DNA of 64,000 nt. It comes from Ruminococcus sp. GTDB lineage: Bacteria > Bacillota > Clostridia > Oscillospirales > Ruminococcaceae. A program made the position numbers and the translations under genes. Below the pieces are notes generated by a model, which saw only the letters and a list, made by a program, of their open reading frames with translations, did no database searches and had not been told where the DNA came from. The DNA lies in assembly GCF_016287535.1 (NCBI RefSeq), contig NZ_JAEFAJ010000014.1, positions 1 through 64,000 on the forward strand, given 5' to 3'. Below are positions 27,504 to 36,154 of this stretch, in pieces. Positions within the stretch are counted from its first letter, which is position 1. Every line of letters begins with the position of its first letter.

Positions 27504-28631
27504 ATGAAAAGTAAAGCAAACAATTCAACGGCTGCAGCGCCTGCGAAAAAGCGTGAATCCAATCTGGAGCTTTTTCGCATAATCACAATGCTGCTTATTG
27601 TTGCACATCATTATGTCGTGAACTCCGGACTGATGGCGGTCAATGGTCCGATAGAAGCTTCTCCGGCATCAAAGAACTCCCTGTTCCTTGTGCTGTTCGG
27701 AGCGTGGGGCAAGATAGGAATAAACTGCTTTGTGATGATAACCGGATATTTCATGTGCAAGTCGGAAATTACCGCCAAAAAGTTTGCAAAGCTTGTGGGA
27801 GAATGGCTGTTCTACCGCTATGCGATACACCTTATATTCGTAGCGGCAGGGTATGAGAAGCTGACTCCGAGAAGTATGATTGAGATCATTGTACCTGTGA
27901 CAAAGGTAGAGCAGAATTTTACAAGCTGTTTCGTTTTATTCTGGCTGTTTATCCCGTTCCTGAACAAGCTGATATCAGTGATAAGCGAAAGGCAGCATAT
28001 ATACCTGCTCCTGCTCACAGGTTTTACATATATTCTTTTCGGAACAGCTCACAGAGTGACTATGAACTATGTCACATGGTTCATGATAATATACATCATT
28101 GCTGCTTATATCAGGATATATCCTAAGAAATGGATGGATAACAATCTTATCTGCGGAGTTCTGCTGCTTGTATCAGTCGGATTGTCCGCCGCAAGCGTGT
28201 TCATATGTGCAAAGACCGGACATTCTGCGCACACGTTCGTAACTGATTCAAATACATTCCTTGCAGTTTCGGTAGGAGTATTTGCGTTCCTGTTTTTCAA
28301 GAATATACGTATTCCTTACAGCAGGCTTATCAATACCATTGCCGCATCTACATTTGGCGTGTTCTGTATCCATGCACACAGCGACACGATGAGACAGTGG
28401 TTATGGAAGGATAAACTTGATTGTATCGGTCACTATGGCGATAAGCTTATGCCGCTTTACGCTGTCGGATGTGTACTTGGTATTTTTGCGGTATGTGTTA
28501 TTATTGATATTATAAGGATAAATCTGATCGAGAAGCCTTTCTTTAAGTGGTGGGACAAGCACTGGAATAGTTTTGCTGAAGCATACAAGCTCAAAGAAGA
28601 CAGGATATTCAAAAAGCTGCATATTGATTGA
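27504..28631 (+). CDS. Acyltransferase 3 family membrane protein
   Basis: CAGGAGGTAAG precedes ATG 27504. The 375-residue polytopic protein opens with the family signature RESNLELFRIITMLLIVAHH (catalytic-type His in the first membrane helix) and has about ten hydrophobic segments. Relatives O-acetylate or otherwise acylate cell-wall polysaccharide or other surface sugars. The specific acceptor cannot be told from sequence. It stands alone between terminators. Confidence 0.88.
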   Translation: MKSKANNSTAAAPAKKRESNLELFRIITMLLIVAHHYVVNSGLMAVNGPIEASPASKNSLFLVLFGAWGKIGINCFVMITGYFMCKSEITAKKFAKLVGEWLFYRYAIHLIFVAAGYEKLTPRSMIEIIVPVTKVEQNFTSCFVLFWLFIPFLNKLISVISERQHIYLLLLTGFTYILFGTAHRVTMNYVTWFMIIYIIAAYIRIYPKKWMDNNLICGVLLLVSVGLSAASVFICAKTGHSAHTFVTDSNTFLAVSVGVFAFLFFKNIRIPYSRLINTIAASTFGVFCIHAHSDTMRQWLWKDKLDCIGHYGDKLMPLYAVGCVLGIFAVCVIIDIIRINLIEKPFFKWWDKHWNSFAEAYKLKEDRIFKKLHID

Positions 28632-28663
28632 GATCATCGGAATAGACGTATGGTATTATGAAA

Positions 28664-28695
28664 AAAGTACCTCCACACTGTGGAGGTACTTTTTA
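28664..28695. terminator. Bidirectional terminator
   Basis: AAAGTACCTCCACACTGTGGAGG with a matching right arm TACTTTTT: a long perfect hairpin with A-run and T-run, sited between the convergent acyltransferase and TasA-like genes. Confidence 0.9.
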
Positions 28696-28728
28696 GTTTA
28701 ATTCCAATGCAGATACGCTTATATGCTG

Positions 28729-29502
28729 TTATAAGACGTTATGTATGAATGCGTTTCCGTCGAGCCATTTTTTATTTGCTGTTGTTTCTGTAAATACTGC
28801 CGTTGCTGTTGAGTTTGCGGTGGTTCCTGTAACAGCAGTACCTCCGTTAAGAGCTGCAGCTACTGCAGCTGCAACAGCGTTTGCAGTATGGGCAGAACCG
28901 TCGCCTGTGTATGTGAATACAACAGGATAATATCCGCCGGCTGCTACAACGGCATCGGTATCGGTGTCGATCTCGTAGTATACAGCACTTGAGCTGAATG
29001 CGTCACCTGATGCGACTTTCGTGTAAGCAGTGCCGCTCTTGGTGTATATGCCGCTTGTTACCTTTCCGGCGAAGGTGTCGCTGTTTACGGCGACTTCTTT
29101 CATGACAGCGTAGGTACCGGCTGCAAGATATACGTCCTTGGCTTCAATAGTAGCCTTGACACGTGTATCCACCTCAGGTGTGCCTGTGATACCGAAGGAA
29201 AGTCCGGTTGTGTCGCTCTTGGTTCCGGGAGCTACGAGCATATCCTCATTTGAGCTCTCGACGCTTATCTCGGAATCTGTTGTGGAAGTTGTAGGAGTAT
29301 TGGTCGCACCATTGAGATAATTTTTCGAGAACAGATTTCCAGAGCCGGTAATAACAACGCCCCACTTGGCAACGCGGGCGTTACCACCTGCCGATCCCTT
29401 GCTGACATAATTTGCATATGTTCCGCTGACAGCACTTGTTGAAAGAAGAGTAGCGATAAACAGAACACTTGCAGCTCTTATAGCCTTGTTTCGTCTCATC
29501 AT
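28729..29502 (-). CDS. TasA/camelysin-like secreted fibre protein
   Basis: Translation starts at ATG 29502 (minus), behind GGGGGG. The 257-residue product has a SipW-type signal peptide (FIATLLSTSAVSGTYA) and the conserved start of the mature protein (NYVSKGSAGGNARVAKWGVV) characteristic of TasA/camelysin-like proteins. The rest is Thr/Ala/Gly-rich and low in charge, as in fibre-forming surface proteins. In Bacillus this family forms extracellular amyloid-like fibres and needs the dedicated peptidase SipW; no such gene is intact in the window. The C-terminus (DGNAFIHNVL) stops abruptly, so a truncated form is possible. Confidence 0.75.
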   Translation of the reverse strand: MMRRNKAIRAASVLFIATLLSTSAVSGTYANYVSKGSAGGNARVAKWGVVITGSGNLFSKNYLNGATNTPTTSTTDSEISVESSNEDMLVAPGTKSDTTGLSFGITGTPEVDTRVKATIEAKDVYLAAGTYAVMKEVAVNSDTFAGKVTSGIYTKSGTAYTKVASGDAFSSSAVYYEIDTDTDAVVAAGGYYPVVFTYTGDGSAHTANAVAAAVAAALNGGTAVTGTTANSTATAVFTETTANKKWLDGNAFIHNVL

Positions 29503-29634
29503 TAGTCCCCCCTTAATTAAGGTAAAATGCATTTCGGCAGCTTATTCTCCCCTTTATGGCAAGCCATGGGGGAAGATATTTATATCCATCCCCGATGTGG
29601 CGGTCGAGGGAAGAATAACATAAATTTTGAAGGC
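29503..29634 (-). other. Leader of the TasA-like gene
   Basis: About 130 bases between the gene remnant at 29635-29709 and the TasA-like start. On the minus strand it holds the ribosome binding site next to a TTAATTAA palindrome. A short inverted repeat (CCCCCATGGC/GCCATAAAGGGG, about 29553-29573) is also present. No gene is seen. Confidence 0.3.
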
Positions 29635-29709
29635 TTATTGATCTTCTTTTTCTTTCGCGGCTTTCTGTGCCTTGAGCTCCTCAAGCTCGGTAAGAAGTGC
29701 ATGGCATTG
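29635..29709 (-). pseudogene. C-terminal remnant of an upstream gene
   Basis: On the minus strand an open stretch reads ALLTELEELKAQKAAKEKED then Q and stop, directly after an in-frame stop codon. The charged coiled-coil tail looks like the true end of a protein whose body has been lost. Its position just before a TasA-like gene makes the missing SipW peptidase gene a tempting parent, but that is inference. Confidence 0.35.
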
Positions 29710-29870
29710 TTAATAAATTTTCGTCAGTTTCCACAGCGGGCATATATTGTCTTTTTTTCAGGTTGTACAAATTATTGTATGGACCATTTATAACATTTTT
29801 CACATTGTAAAACACTGATTTGATTATACAATGTGTAATTTTTAATACTTCTGCGCAAAAGCCTGCATAA
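29710..29870. other. AT-rich intergenic stretch
   Basis: No gene is seen. The segment contains several short A/T-rich direct repeats of ACAATGTG/TACAAT type that could be promoter elements on the minus strand, none with a clear -35/-10 pair. Confidence 0.3.
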
Positions 29871-29899
29871 AAAAGAGGACACTTTTGTGTCCTCTTTTC
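29871..29899. terminator. Terminator of the methyltransferase gene
   Basis: AAAAGAGGACAC-TTT-TGTGTCCTCTTTT: a perfect 12-bp stem with A-run and T-run, effective in either direction; it lies right after the minus-strand methyltransferase. Confidence 0.9.
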
Positions 29900-29905
29900 T
29901 GAATA

Positions 29906-30646
29906 TTATTTTTTGTAAGGCGTTTCAAAAAACACGTCATCAAGTATATCCGAAAAAATACCGTTTTTACCGGTGCGTTTCAATACGAAAAATATAGATA
30001 CGCTAAGTGATGGCAGGCAGCGGCTGAGGCTGTTGCTCAATTTCGGCGGAAACGGATAAAAATTTGATCCGAAGAAATCAATGCATTTGAAATAGCCGCC
30101 TTTTTCTGCAAAATCAATAAAATCCTTCTTTGTGATGCCTCTTACATGAGGTCCGTACATTCTTATCGAGCTTGGTTGTCTGCCGGCAAGAAGGAGCAGT
30201 CTGTTATGAAGCGAAGCAAGATTAGGAACACCGGTTATACATATACCGTTTGGCTTTAATATACGGGATATTTCAGCGAAAATGTGGAATACCTCCTTGG
30301 TATGCTCCAGACACTGATTCATGATGACTATATCGAAAAGCTTATCCTGATACTGAAAACTGCCGTTTTCGATATCAGCCGATTCTACGGTTATCGCTTT
30401 TTCCCGGAGTGTTTTTAAATTTGGCTCATAACCTTCAATAGCATAGAGGCTGCTGTCCACACCGCGTTCGGCAAGAAGCCTGCTGCAATTTATAAGATCA
30501 TAGCCTTTGCCTGCGCCTATATCCAAAATATTTATTTGTTTCTTGCCTGTTTTTACGGCATACTGCACGACAGAATCAGCGATCCTGTCGCGTCCGTAAT
30601 TAAGAACTTCTGTACCGTGTTTAAGATCATAGAAAATATTCCGCAT
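29906..30646 (-). CDS. Class I SAM-dependent methyltransferase
   Basis: AAGAAGGT precedes the ATG. The 246-residue soluble protein has motif I INILDIGAGKGYD (about 38-50), an acidic segment after strand 2 (YAIEGYEPN), a motif IV-like LFDIVIMNQCLEHT and ILKPNGICITGVPNL. These are typical of Methyltransf_11/23-type enzymes that use S-adenosylmethionine. The acceptor is unknown; related proteins often modify lipids, quinones or surface sugars. It stands alone with its own promoter and terminator. Confidence 0.85.
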   Translation of the reverse strand: MRNIFYDLKHGTEVLNYGRDRIADSVVQYAVKTGKKQINILDIGAGKGYDLINCSRLLAERGVDSSLYAIEGYEPNLKTLREKAITVESADIENGSFQYQDKLFDIVIMNQCLEHTKEVFHIFAEISRILKPNGICITGVPNLASLHNRLLLLAGRQPSSIRMYGPHVRGITKKDFIDFAEKGGYFKCIDFFGSNFYPFPPKLSNSLSRCLPSLSVSIFFVLKRTGKNGIFSDILDDVFFETPYKK

Positions 30647-30713
30647 TTTTTTACCTTCTTAATTCAGATTGTTTTTGCCGGGTGTATACTGCTGTATCCG
30701 TAGAACCGATGAA

Positions 30714-30742
30714 ATTATATCATAAACTGAAAAATAGTACAA
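30714..30742 (-). promoter_or_regulatory. Sigma-A type promoter
   Basis: On the minus strand, TTGTAC (30742-30737), a 17-base spacer and TATAAT (30719-30714), ahead of the methyltransferase. Confidence 0.7.
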
Positions 30743-30837
30743 TATATTCGTGTTAAAATTTACAATTCAGTATTTTTTAGTTCATAATTCCTGCTCATGA
30801 ACCAAATGGCAGTCTGCGGACCGCAGATAAGCTTATA

Positions 30838-33800
30838 TTATTCCTGTTTTTTCAGCATTTCCTCCCAGTAAACACAGCCGAACTCCTGTTTTGACCAGCT
30901 TGCGAGGAAATCCAGTTTTGCTTTTATATGAGGATATTTTTTCAGCTCGTCAATAGTGAGCGATTTCATATTTCCGCTTGAAACGTCATACTCACATAAG
31001 AAAAGCTGTTCGATGAGAGTTGCTCTGTCTTCGTAAGGAGTTATCATGCTGTAATCCGAGATGAAGTAAGGAAAGTCATACTGTGGACTGCTGTTTTCCA
31101 GAGCATTGTAGAGAGTCGGAGCAGTGGTATCACTTCCGAGGTTTTCTGCATAATCGTCAAAACTGTTTGAATACTCAAATCCTTCCGGATCAAGTTTTTT
31201 CCACTCATATTCATCAGGTTCTCCATATTTATCAGAAATAAGATACTCAACTGAATGCCATATTTCATGATGCAGCGCGGGATCGGTCTCTGAGAGCCTG
31301 TTGCTTAATATGGCGATATCGTACCAGCCTCCCGTAGTATAAGCAACTCCGCCTGCCGTAAATGAAGAATACTCGTCAGACCTGAGTTCGCGCACAAGCG
31401 CTATACGCAGACCGCATTGTCCGTTCTCGCTCCTGAAATGGCTGAAGAAGCCTTCAGGATAAAGTGACAGTATCTTTCTGAGGTTCCTGACATTTTCAAG
31501 TTCGCACTGGACATAGTATTCATCGTTTGTTTCGGTGGACGCAAAAGAGTAGGAGGACGCGCTTTCCGAATTCTTCACTTCGTTGCCGACGAGTATGCGC
31601 ACACCGAATTCTTCTTCGAGCTTATCGGCTTCAGCACGTATTTCGCTGAAGCTTTCACCTGCCTCGACGGGCAGGTTCTTTTTATATTCCTTTATGTCTA
31701 CATTTTCAAGCTTTATATTGTAATTCAGCTTGTCAGGGTCTATACTTACAAGGATACTTCCGCCGCTGTAACTGTATGGACTGCTCATTGCGACTATCCA
31801 TTTATCGCTGTTCTCAAGATAACAGAAGCCATCGATACCCAGATCGTCTGCTTCCTTGAAATCTGCGTATGCGGCTGTACCGTTCCTCACATCAACAAAC
31901 ATGGGATTTCCGGTCCCGAACGTACCGTAGCAGCCTGCGAATAAATAATCGCTGCTGCGGCAGCCTGCGAATTTCAGCCAGTTGCTGTATTCAAGCGAGA
32001 GCTTATATGTTCTGACCGGATCATTTCCGCTGATATCAGCGACCTTGAAGACATAATCCCGGTCATTTCCGACAGAGTATACACCTGTATAGTTTTCTTT
32101 TGTCAGAAAAACGTCCTTATCGTCGTCAAAAACAGTTGTTATGAGCTTGCCGTCGGTTATGGAGTACAGCCCGAAGCTCAGACCGCTTTCATTGCTTTCC
32201 GATGGTTCTTCCGCTGCGAAAACGCAGTTTTCTGTTTTGTAAGATGAGACATTGGCATATTTTGAAAGTGACAGATATCTGCTTCTCTCGCCCTTCTCAT
32301 TTATCTTCATGAAACAGTTGTCGGTATTGTCGTTCCAGTATATGCAGTCATTGGTACTGTCGATATGAAAATACTTGTATCCTGAAGTACCGGTCTCCAC
32401 ATCATAAGGTTCATTTCCGCTGGCAGGGTACATTTTCAGTTTATAGCTGTTTTCGGAGTTCCATGGGTATGAAGCTGCGATAGTACCACTGCTGAACATT
32501 CCGATGACTTCCTGTTTTTTGTCGGCAAGAGGTACGGTTCTTACAGTTCTGTTACTGTCGGTATCAAATACATAGCATACGTTTTCGCCATTGTTATCGC
32601 ATCTGACGAGCACATTGCCGTCAGGACCTGCAATTATTTCTTTGATCCTGCCTTCCGCCTCAAATCCGTCGAATACATTTATTCCTGTAATGAACTCTTT
32701 TATGGACATGACCGTTCCGGTCTCGGTCGATGCGTATGAATAGTAGGAAAGAATTTTGGAAGCGTCAACGGCGTCTATGTAACCGTCCTTGTCAAGATCT
32801 GCCGCAAATCTCTGACCGGCGCTGAATTCTCCGTCCTCACCGGTGGAAATTCTTGCATAGTAAGCAAGTATCATTGAAGCGTCAACAGCGTCAACGATAC
32901 CGTTTTCATTTATATCCCCAAGAGGGTATTCGCTTGGAGCTTTACCGAGAGAGGTGAATTTATAACCGTTCTGTTTTGCGTATTCCTCTGCCCTTGAACC
33001 GTCATATCCGCATATAGTTCCGTTGTATTTTACGATTATGGAAGCGTCATTATCTTCCGGAAATATATATTCATTGCAAATCGTTTCGGGACCGCCGCTT
33101 ATAATGCATTCGGGGTTGAGTATAGTCACAGATTCAAGGGAAGCACAGTCTGCAAAAGCTGAAAAATCAATATACTCGATATTTTCGGGGATAACAACAT
33201 TCTTCAGTGAATCGCAGTCACGAAATTCATTCTGATTTATACATCTTGCTGAGCCTGAGACGGCAATGTCTTTAAGGGATTTGCAGCCTGAAAAAGTGCC
33301 GTTCCACTGACGCTTTACCCCATCGGGGAGATTTACGTCTGTCAGAGCTGAACAGCCATAGAAAGCGTTGGAACAAACAGATTCGATACTGTCAGGAAGA
33401 GTTACAGATCTTAGAAAGGTGTTTTCATGCTCTTTATAATCCGAATCGGTTTCCTTTTCAAAGCTGAACGCATATTCCGCGATACATTTTGTGCCGTCCT
33501 TTACGACTATCTCTGTAAGGTCGGGGGATTTGCCCTTGATCTGACAGAATACACTGCCGCAGTATACGGGACCGTCAGCCTGACTTTCCAGCCATGCGGT
33601 ACCCTGCATTACATTTTCTCCGAAGTATGTCACATTATCTGAGAAAGAGATATTTTTCAGGCTTGAGCAGTTTTCAAATGCTCTGGAGCTGATGACGTTT
33701 ACATTCTGCGGAAGTACCACATTATCGAGCATGACGCAGTTTTTAAAGGCTTCGTTTGATATGTACTGCATTTCGTCAGGAAATTCAATGCTTTCCAGTT

Positions 33801-35985
33801 CAACGCAGTCCTGAAATGCGTGGTAATTCACATTTTGTATGCTTGCGGGGATAATGAAGTTTTTATCCGGATACTTCTGAGGACAGCGCAGCAGTGAGTT
33901 ACCGTTTTTATCAAAGAATACTCCGTTGATGCTGCTGTAGTTCTCATTTGATTTTGAAACATTTATCGCTTCGAGGCTGCTGCAGCCGTCAAAGATATTT
34001 CCTATCTCCTTTACGGCAGCATGGATATTCAGAACTGTCATAGCCGAGCAGTTTAAGAACGCCATGCCGTCCACCGCGGTCACTGTATCAGGAATGGTAA
34101 AAACGCCTTCCAGACCGGTACAGCACTTTATGATGCTGTCCTTCTGAGCTGTATAAAGCACATTGTTCTCAAATGAAAAAGACTTGTTATCCTTATCGAT
34201 TTCGATATCAGATACATTCTGCAGATGATCGAACAGACCTCCGATCTTGGTTATACCTGCGGGTATCTTTACGGTCTTTATCTTTTCAGCGTTCGGGATA
34301 TTTGCATAGCGGGATACTTCTGTTACCGGTATACCATTTATGGTATCGGGGATCTCAAGTACCTCACTGTCGCCAAGATATCCTGTGATCATGATGAATT
34401 TTCCGTAATTGAACCATTCCCATGTTCCGTCGTTCCCGAATTCGGGAGTTGTATAGATAAGCTCATCAGGGTTTGTACCCAGTGAAAAGAATTTATAACC
34501 TTTCCTCTCCGCATAGCTCTGAGCTGTTGAGCCTGTATACCCTAATATGGTTCCGTTGAATGGCTCTGTATCGTTTTGAGATTCAAGGGGCTCATCGAGC
34601 ATACAGTAACTGTATTCAACAGTAAAGTATTTCAGAGAGCCGCAGTTTGCAAAGGAGCCGTATCCGACATTTGTGATATTCTCCGGCAATACTGCCCTTG
34701 TGAGTGAGCGGCATGAGGCAAATGTTCCCTGCTGTATTGATTTCAGTGACGTGGGGATATGTATTTCCTCAAGAGCTTGACAGTCCGCGAAAGCCATTTC
34801 GCCTATATTTTCGATACTGTCCGGGAGATTTATGCTCTTCAGGTTCTCGCAGCCGTAAAAAGCCTTTTCGCCGATATATCTGACACTGTCGGGAAGAGTC
34901 ATGGAAATGAGGTTAAGGTCGCCTTGGGCGTTTTCGCTCAGACCGTTATCAAGAGCGTTGCTGCATATTCCGACAGTTCCTTCCTTTACGGTTATTCTTG
35001 AATCCTCAGGCAGAGAGCCTTTCAGCTTATAAAGCACAGAACCTGTATATACCAGTCCGTCCGGCTGTGACTCGAACCATGGTGTGCCTGCAACAGCCCA
35101 TTTTCCGACTTCAAATGTTTCAGGTGAGAAAGCTATATCCGAAAGGCATGAACAGTCCCGGAATGCGGCTTCACCTATCCTGACGACACTGTCAGGTATA
35201 ACGATATCGTTAAGCCTGCCGCAGCAGGCAAAAGCGCAGCTGCCGATCAGTTCGACACCGTAGGGGATTTTCAGATTTTCAAGGTTATTGGCTCCCTCAA
35301 ATGCGCCGGCTGATATTTCCTTTACGCTTTCCGGGACCGAATAACTGCTGTTCTCGTTTCCCGGCGGATATTGGAACAGCTTTTCCCCGTATTTGTCGAA
35401 CAGAACTCCGTCAATGCTGCTGTAGTACTTATTGTTTTCGCCGGCATTTATGCCTTTCAGTTTGCAGCAGCCTGCAAAGGCTGATTTTTCAAGGCGAATG
35501 ACAGTATCGGGAATAGTGAATTCTCCCTCGGCGGAAGTGACGCATCTCAGCAGAGCTGTCCTGTCTGCCGAATAAACGGCACAGTCCTCGAATATAAAGC
35601 TTTTATTGTCTTTGTCTATATCGACTGCTTCAAGATTCCTGCATATGCCTAAAGCTCCGTTAAGCTCTGTCACTGTTGCCGGTATATGCAGTGACCTGAC
35701 AAGCTCCTTGCTGTATTCAAAGCATGACGCGTTCAAAGCAGTAACGGGCAGACCGTTTATCTGCTCCGGAATGCTGACATCATTCTTTTTTCCTGAATAG
35801 CGGAAGAGCTCGATATGATCTCCGCAGTTGTTCCAGTTCCATGTATTATCGTATTCCGCGGCGGCAGAAACTTCAATTCCGGACGGGTAAGGAGTTCCTG
35901 AGGCTCTGGTAATTATAAAGCTGCTGTTTATTGTTGCTAAAGTGATTATTGCAGCACTGGCAAAGCTTAAAAACCGTTTTTTCAT
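30838..35985 (-). CDS. Giant LRR/dockerin protein with C-terminal HEIWH metallopeptidase-like domain
   Basis: GGGAGG precedes the ATG. The 1715-residue product has a signal peptide and two BspA-type LRR_5 blocks (about 50-490 and 525-1000) with repeats such as ITLPDSVRYIGEKAFYGCEN. A dockerin lies at about 1020-1090 (GDINENGIVDAVDASMILAY and ADLDKDGYIDAVDASKILSY). A beta-rich region (1100-1490) resembles a propeller, and the C-terminal domain contains HHEIWHSVE (about 1571-1579). EDRATLIEQLF follows near 1648, a possible third metal ligand. HExxH followed by a distant Glu fits a zinc metallopeptidase, so the protein may be a cellulosome-attached peptidase with an LRR targeting region. The family could not be named. 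Confidence 0.78.
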   Translation of the reverse strand: MKKRFLSFASAAIITLATINSSFIITRASGTPYPSGIEVSAAAEYDNTWNWNNCGDHIELFRYSGKKNDVSIPEQINGLPVTALNASCFEYSKELVRSLHIPATVTELNGALGICRNLEAVDIDKDNKSFIFEDCAVYSADRTALLRCVTSAEGEFTIPDTVIRLEKSAFAGCCKLKGINAGENNKYYSSIDGVLFDKYGEKLFQYPPGNENSSYSVPESVKEISAGAFEGANNLENLKIPYGVELIGSCAFACCGRLNDIVIPDSVVRIGEAAFRDCSCLSDIAFSPETFEVGKWAVAGTPWFESQPDGLVYTGSVLYKLKGSLPEDSRITVKEGTVGICSNALDNGLSENAQGDLNLISMTLPDSVRYIGEKAFYGCENLKSINLPDSIENIGEMAFADCQALEEIHIPTSLKSIQQGTFASCRSLTRAVLPENITNVGYGSFANCGSLKYFTVEYSYCMLDEPLESQNDTEPFNGTILGYTGSTAQSYAERKGYKFFSLGTNPDELIYTTPEFGNDGTWEWFNYGKFIMITGYLGDSEVLEIPDTINGIPVTEVSRYANIPNAEKIKTVKIPAGITKIGGLFDHLQNVSDIEIDKDNKSFSFENNVLYTAQKDSIIKCCTGLEGVFTIPDTVTAVDGMAFLNCSAMTVLNIHAAVKEIGNIFDGCSSLEAINVSKSNENYSSINGVFFDKNGNSLLRCPQKYPDKNFIIPASIQNVNYHAFQDCVELESIEFPDEMQYISNEAFKNCVMLDNVVLPQNVNVISSRAFENCSSLKNISFSDNVTYFGENVMQGTAWLESQADGPVYCGSVFCQIKGKSPDLTEIVVKDGTKCIAEYAFSFEKETDSDYKEHENTFLRSVTLPDSIESVCSNAFYGCSALTDVNLPDGVKRQWNGTFSGCKSLKDIAVSGSARCINQNEFRDCDSLKNVVIPENIEYIDFSAFADCASLESVTILNPECIISGGPETICNEYIFPEDNDASIIVKYNGTICGYDGSRAEEYAKQNGYKFTSLGKAPSEYPLGDINENGIVDAVDASMILAYYARISTGEDGEFSAGQRFAADLDKDGYIDAVDASKILSYYSYASTETGTVMSIKEFITGINVFDGFEAEGRIKEIIAGPDGNVLVRCDNNGENVCYVFDTDSNRTVRTVPLADKKQEVIGMFSSGTIAASYPWNSENSYKLKMYPASGNEPYDVETGTSGYKYFHIDSTNDCIYWNDNTDNCFMKINEKGERSRYLSLSKYANVSSYKTENCVFAAEEPSESNESGLSFGLYSITDGKLITTVFDDDKDVFLTKENYTGVYSVGNDRDYVFKVADISGNDPVRTYKLSLEYSNWLKFAGCRSSDYLFAGCYGTFGTGNPMFVDVRNGTAAYADFKEADDLGIDGFCYLENSDKWIVAMSSPYSYSGGSILVSIDPDKLNYNIKLENVDIKEYKKNLPVEAGESFSEIRAEADKLEEEFGVRILVGNEVKNSESASSYSFASTETNDEYYVQCELENVRNLRKILSLYPEGFFSHFRSENGQCGLRIALVRELRSDEYSSFTAGGVAYTTGGWYDIAILSNRLSETDPALHHEIWHSVEYLISDKYGEPDEYEWKKLDPEGFEYSNSFDDYAENLGSDTTAPTLYNALENSSPQYDFPYFISDYSMITPYEDRATLIEQLFLCEYDVSSGNMKSLTIDELKKYPHIKAKLDFLASWSKQEFGCVYWEEMLKKQE

Positions 35986-36045
35986 AATGTTCCTCCCAAA
36001 AAATGCTTTTGATATGTTATGATTCTTGATACATATATTGTTTTA

Positions 36046-36074
36046 AGTATAACATACCTGCACTTGTAAATCAA
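36046..36074 (-). promoter_or_regulatory. Sigma-A type promoter
   Basis: On the minus strand, TTGATT (36074-36069), a 17-base spacer and TATACT (36051-36046), upstream of the giant LRR/dockerin gene. Confidence 0.75.
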
Positions 36075-36094
36075 GACGGAATCAATAAACAGCA

Positions 36095-36131
36095 AAGAGG
36101 TCCCCTGAAAGAATTTTTCAGGGAACCTCTT
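36095..36131 (-). terminator. Rho-independent terminator
   Basis: AAGAGGT-CCCCTGAAA pairs with TTTCAGGGGAA-type sequence on the other arm (36095-36131), with a short T-run on the minus strand. It ends the small dockerin gene. Confidence 0.75.
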
Positions 36132-36154
36132 AGGTTTTAAAATATCATATTATC

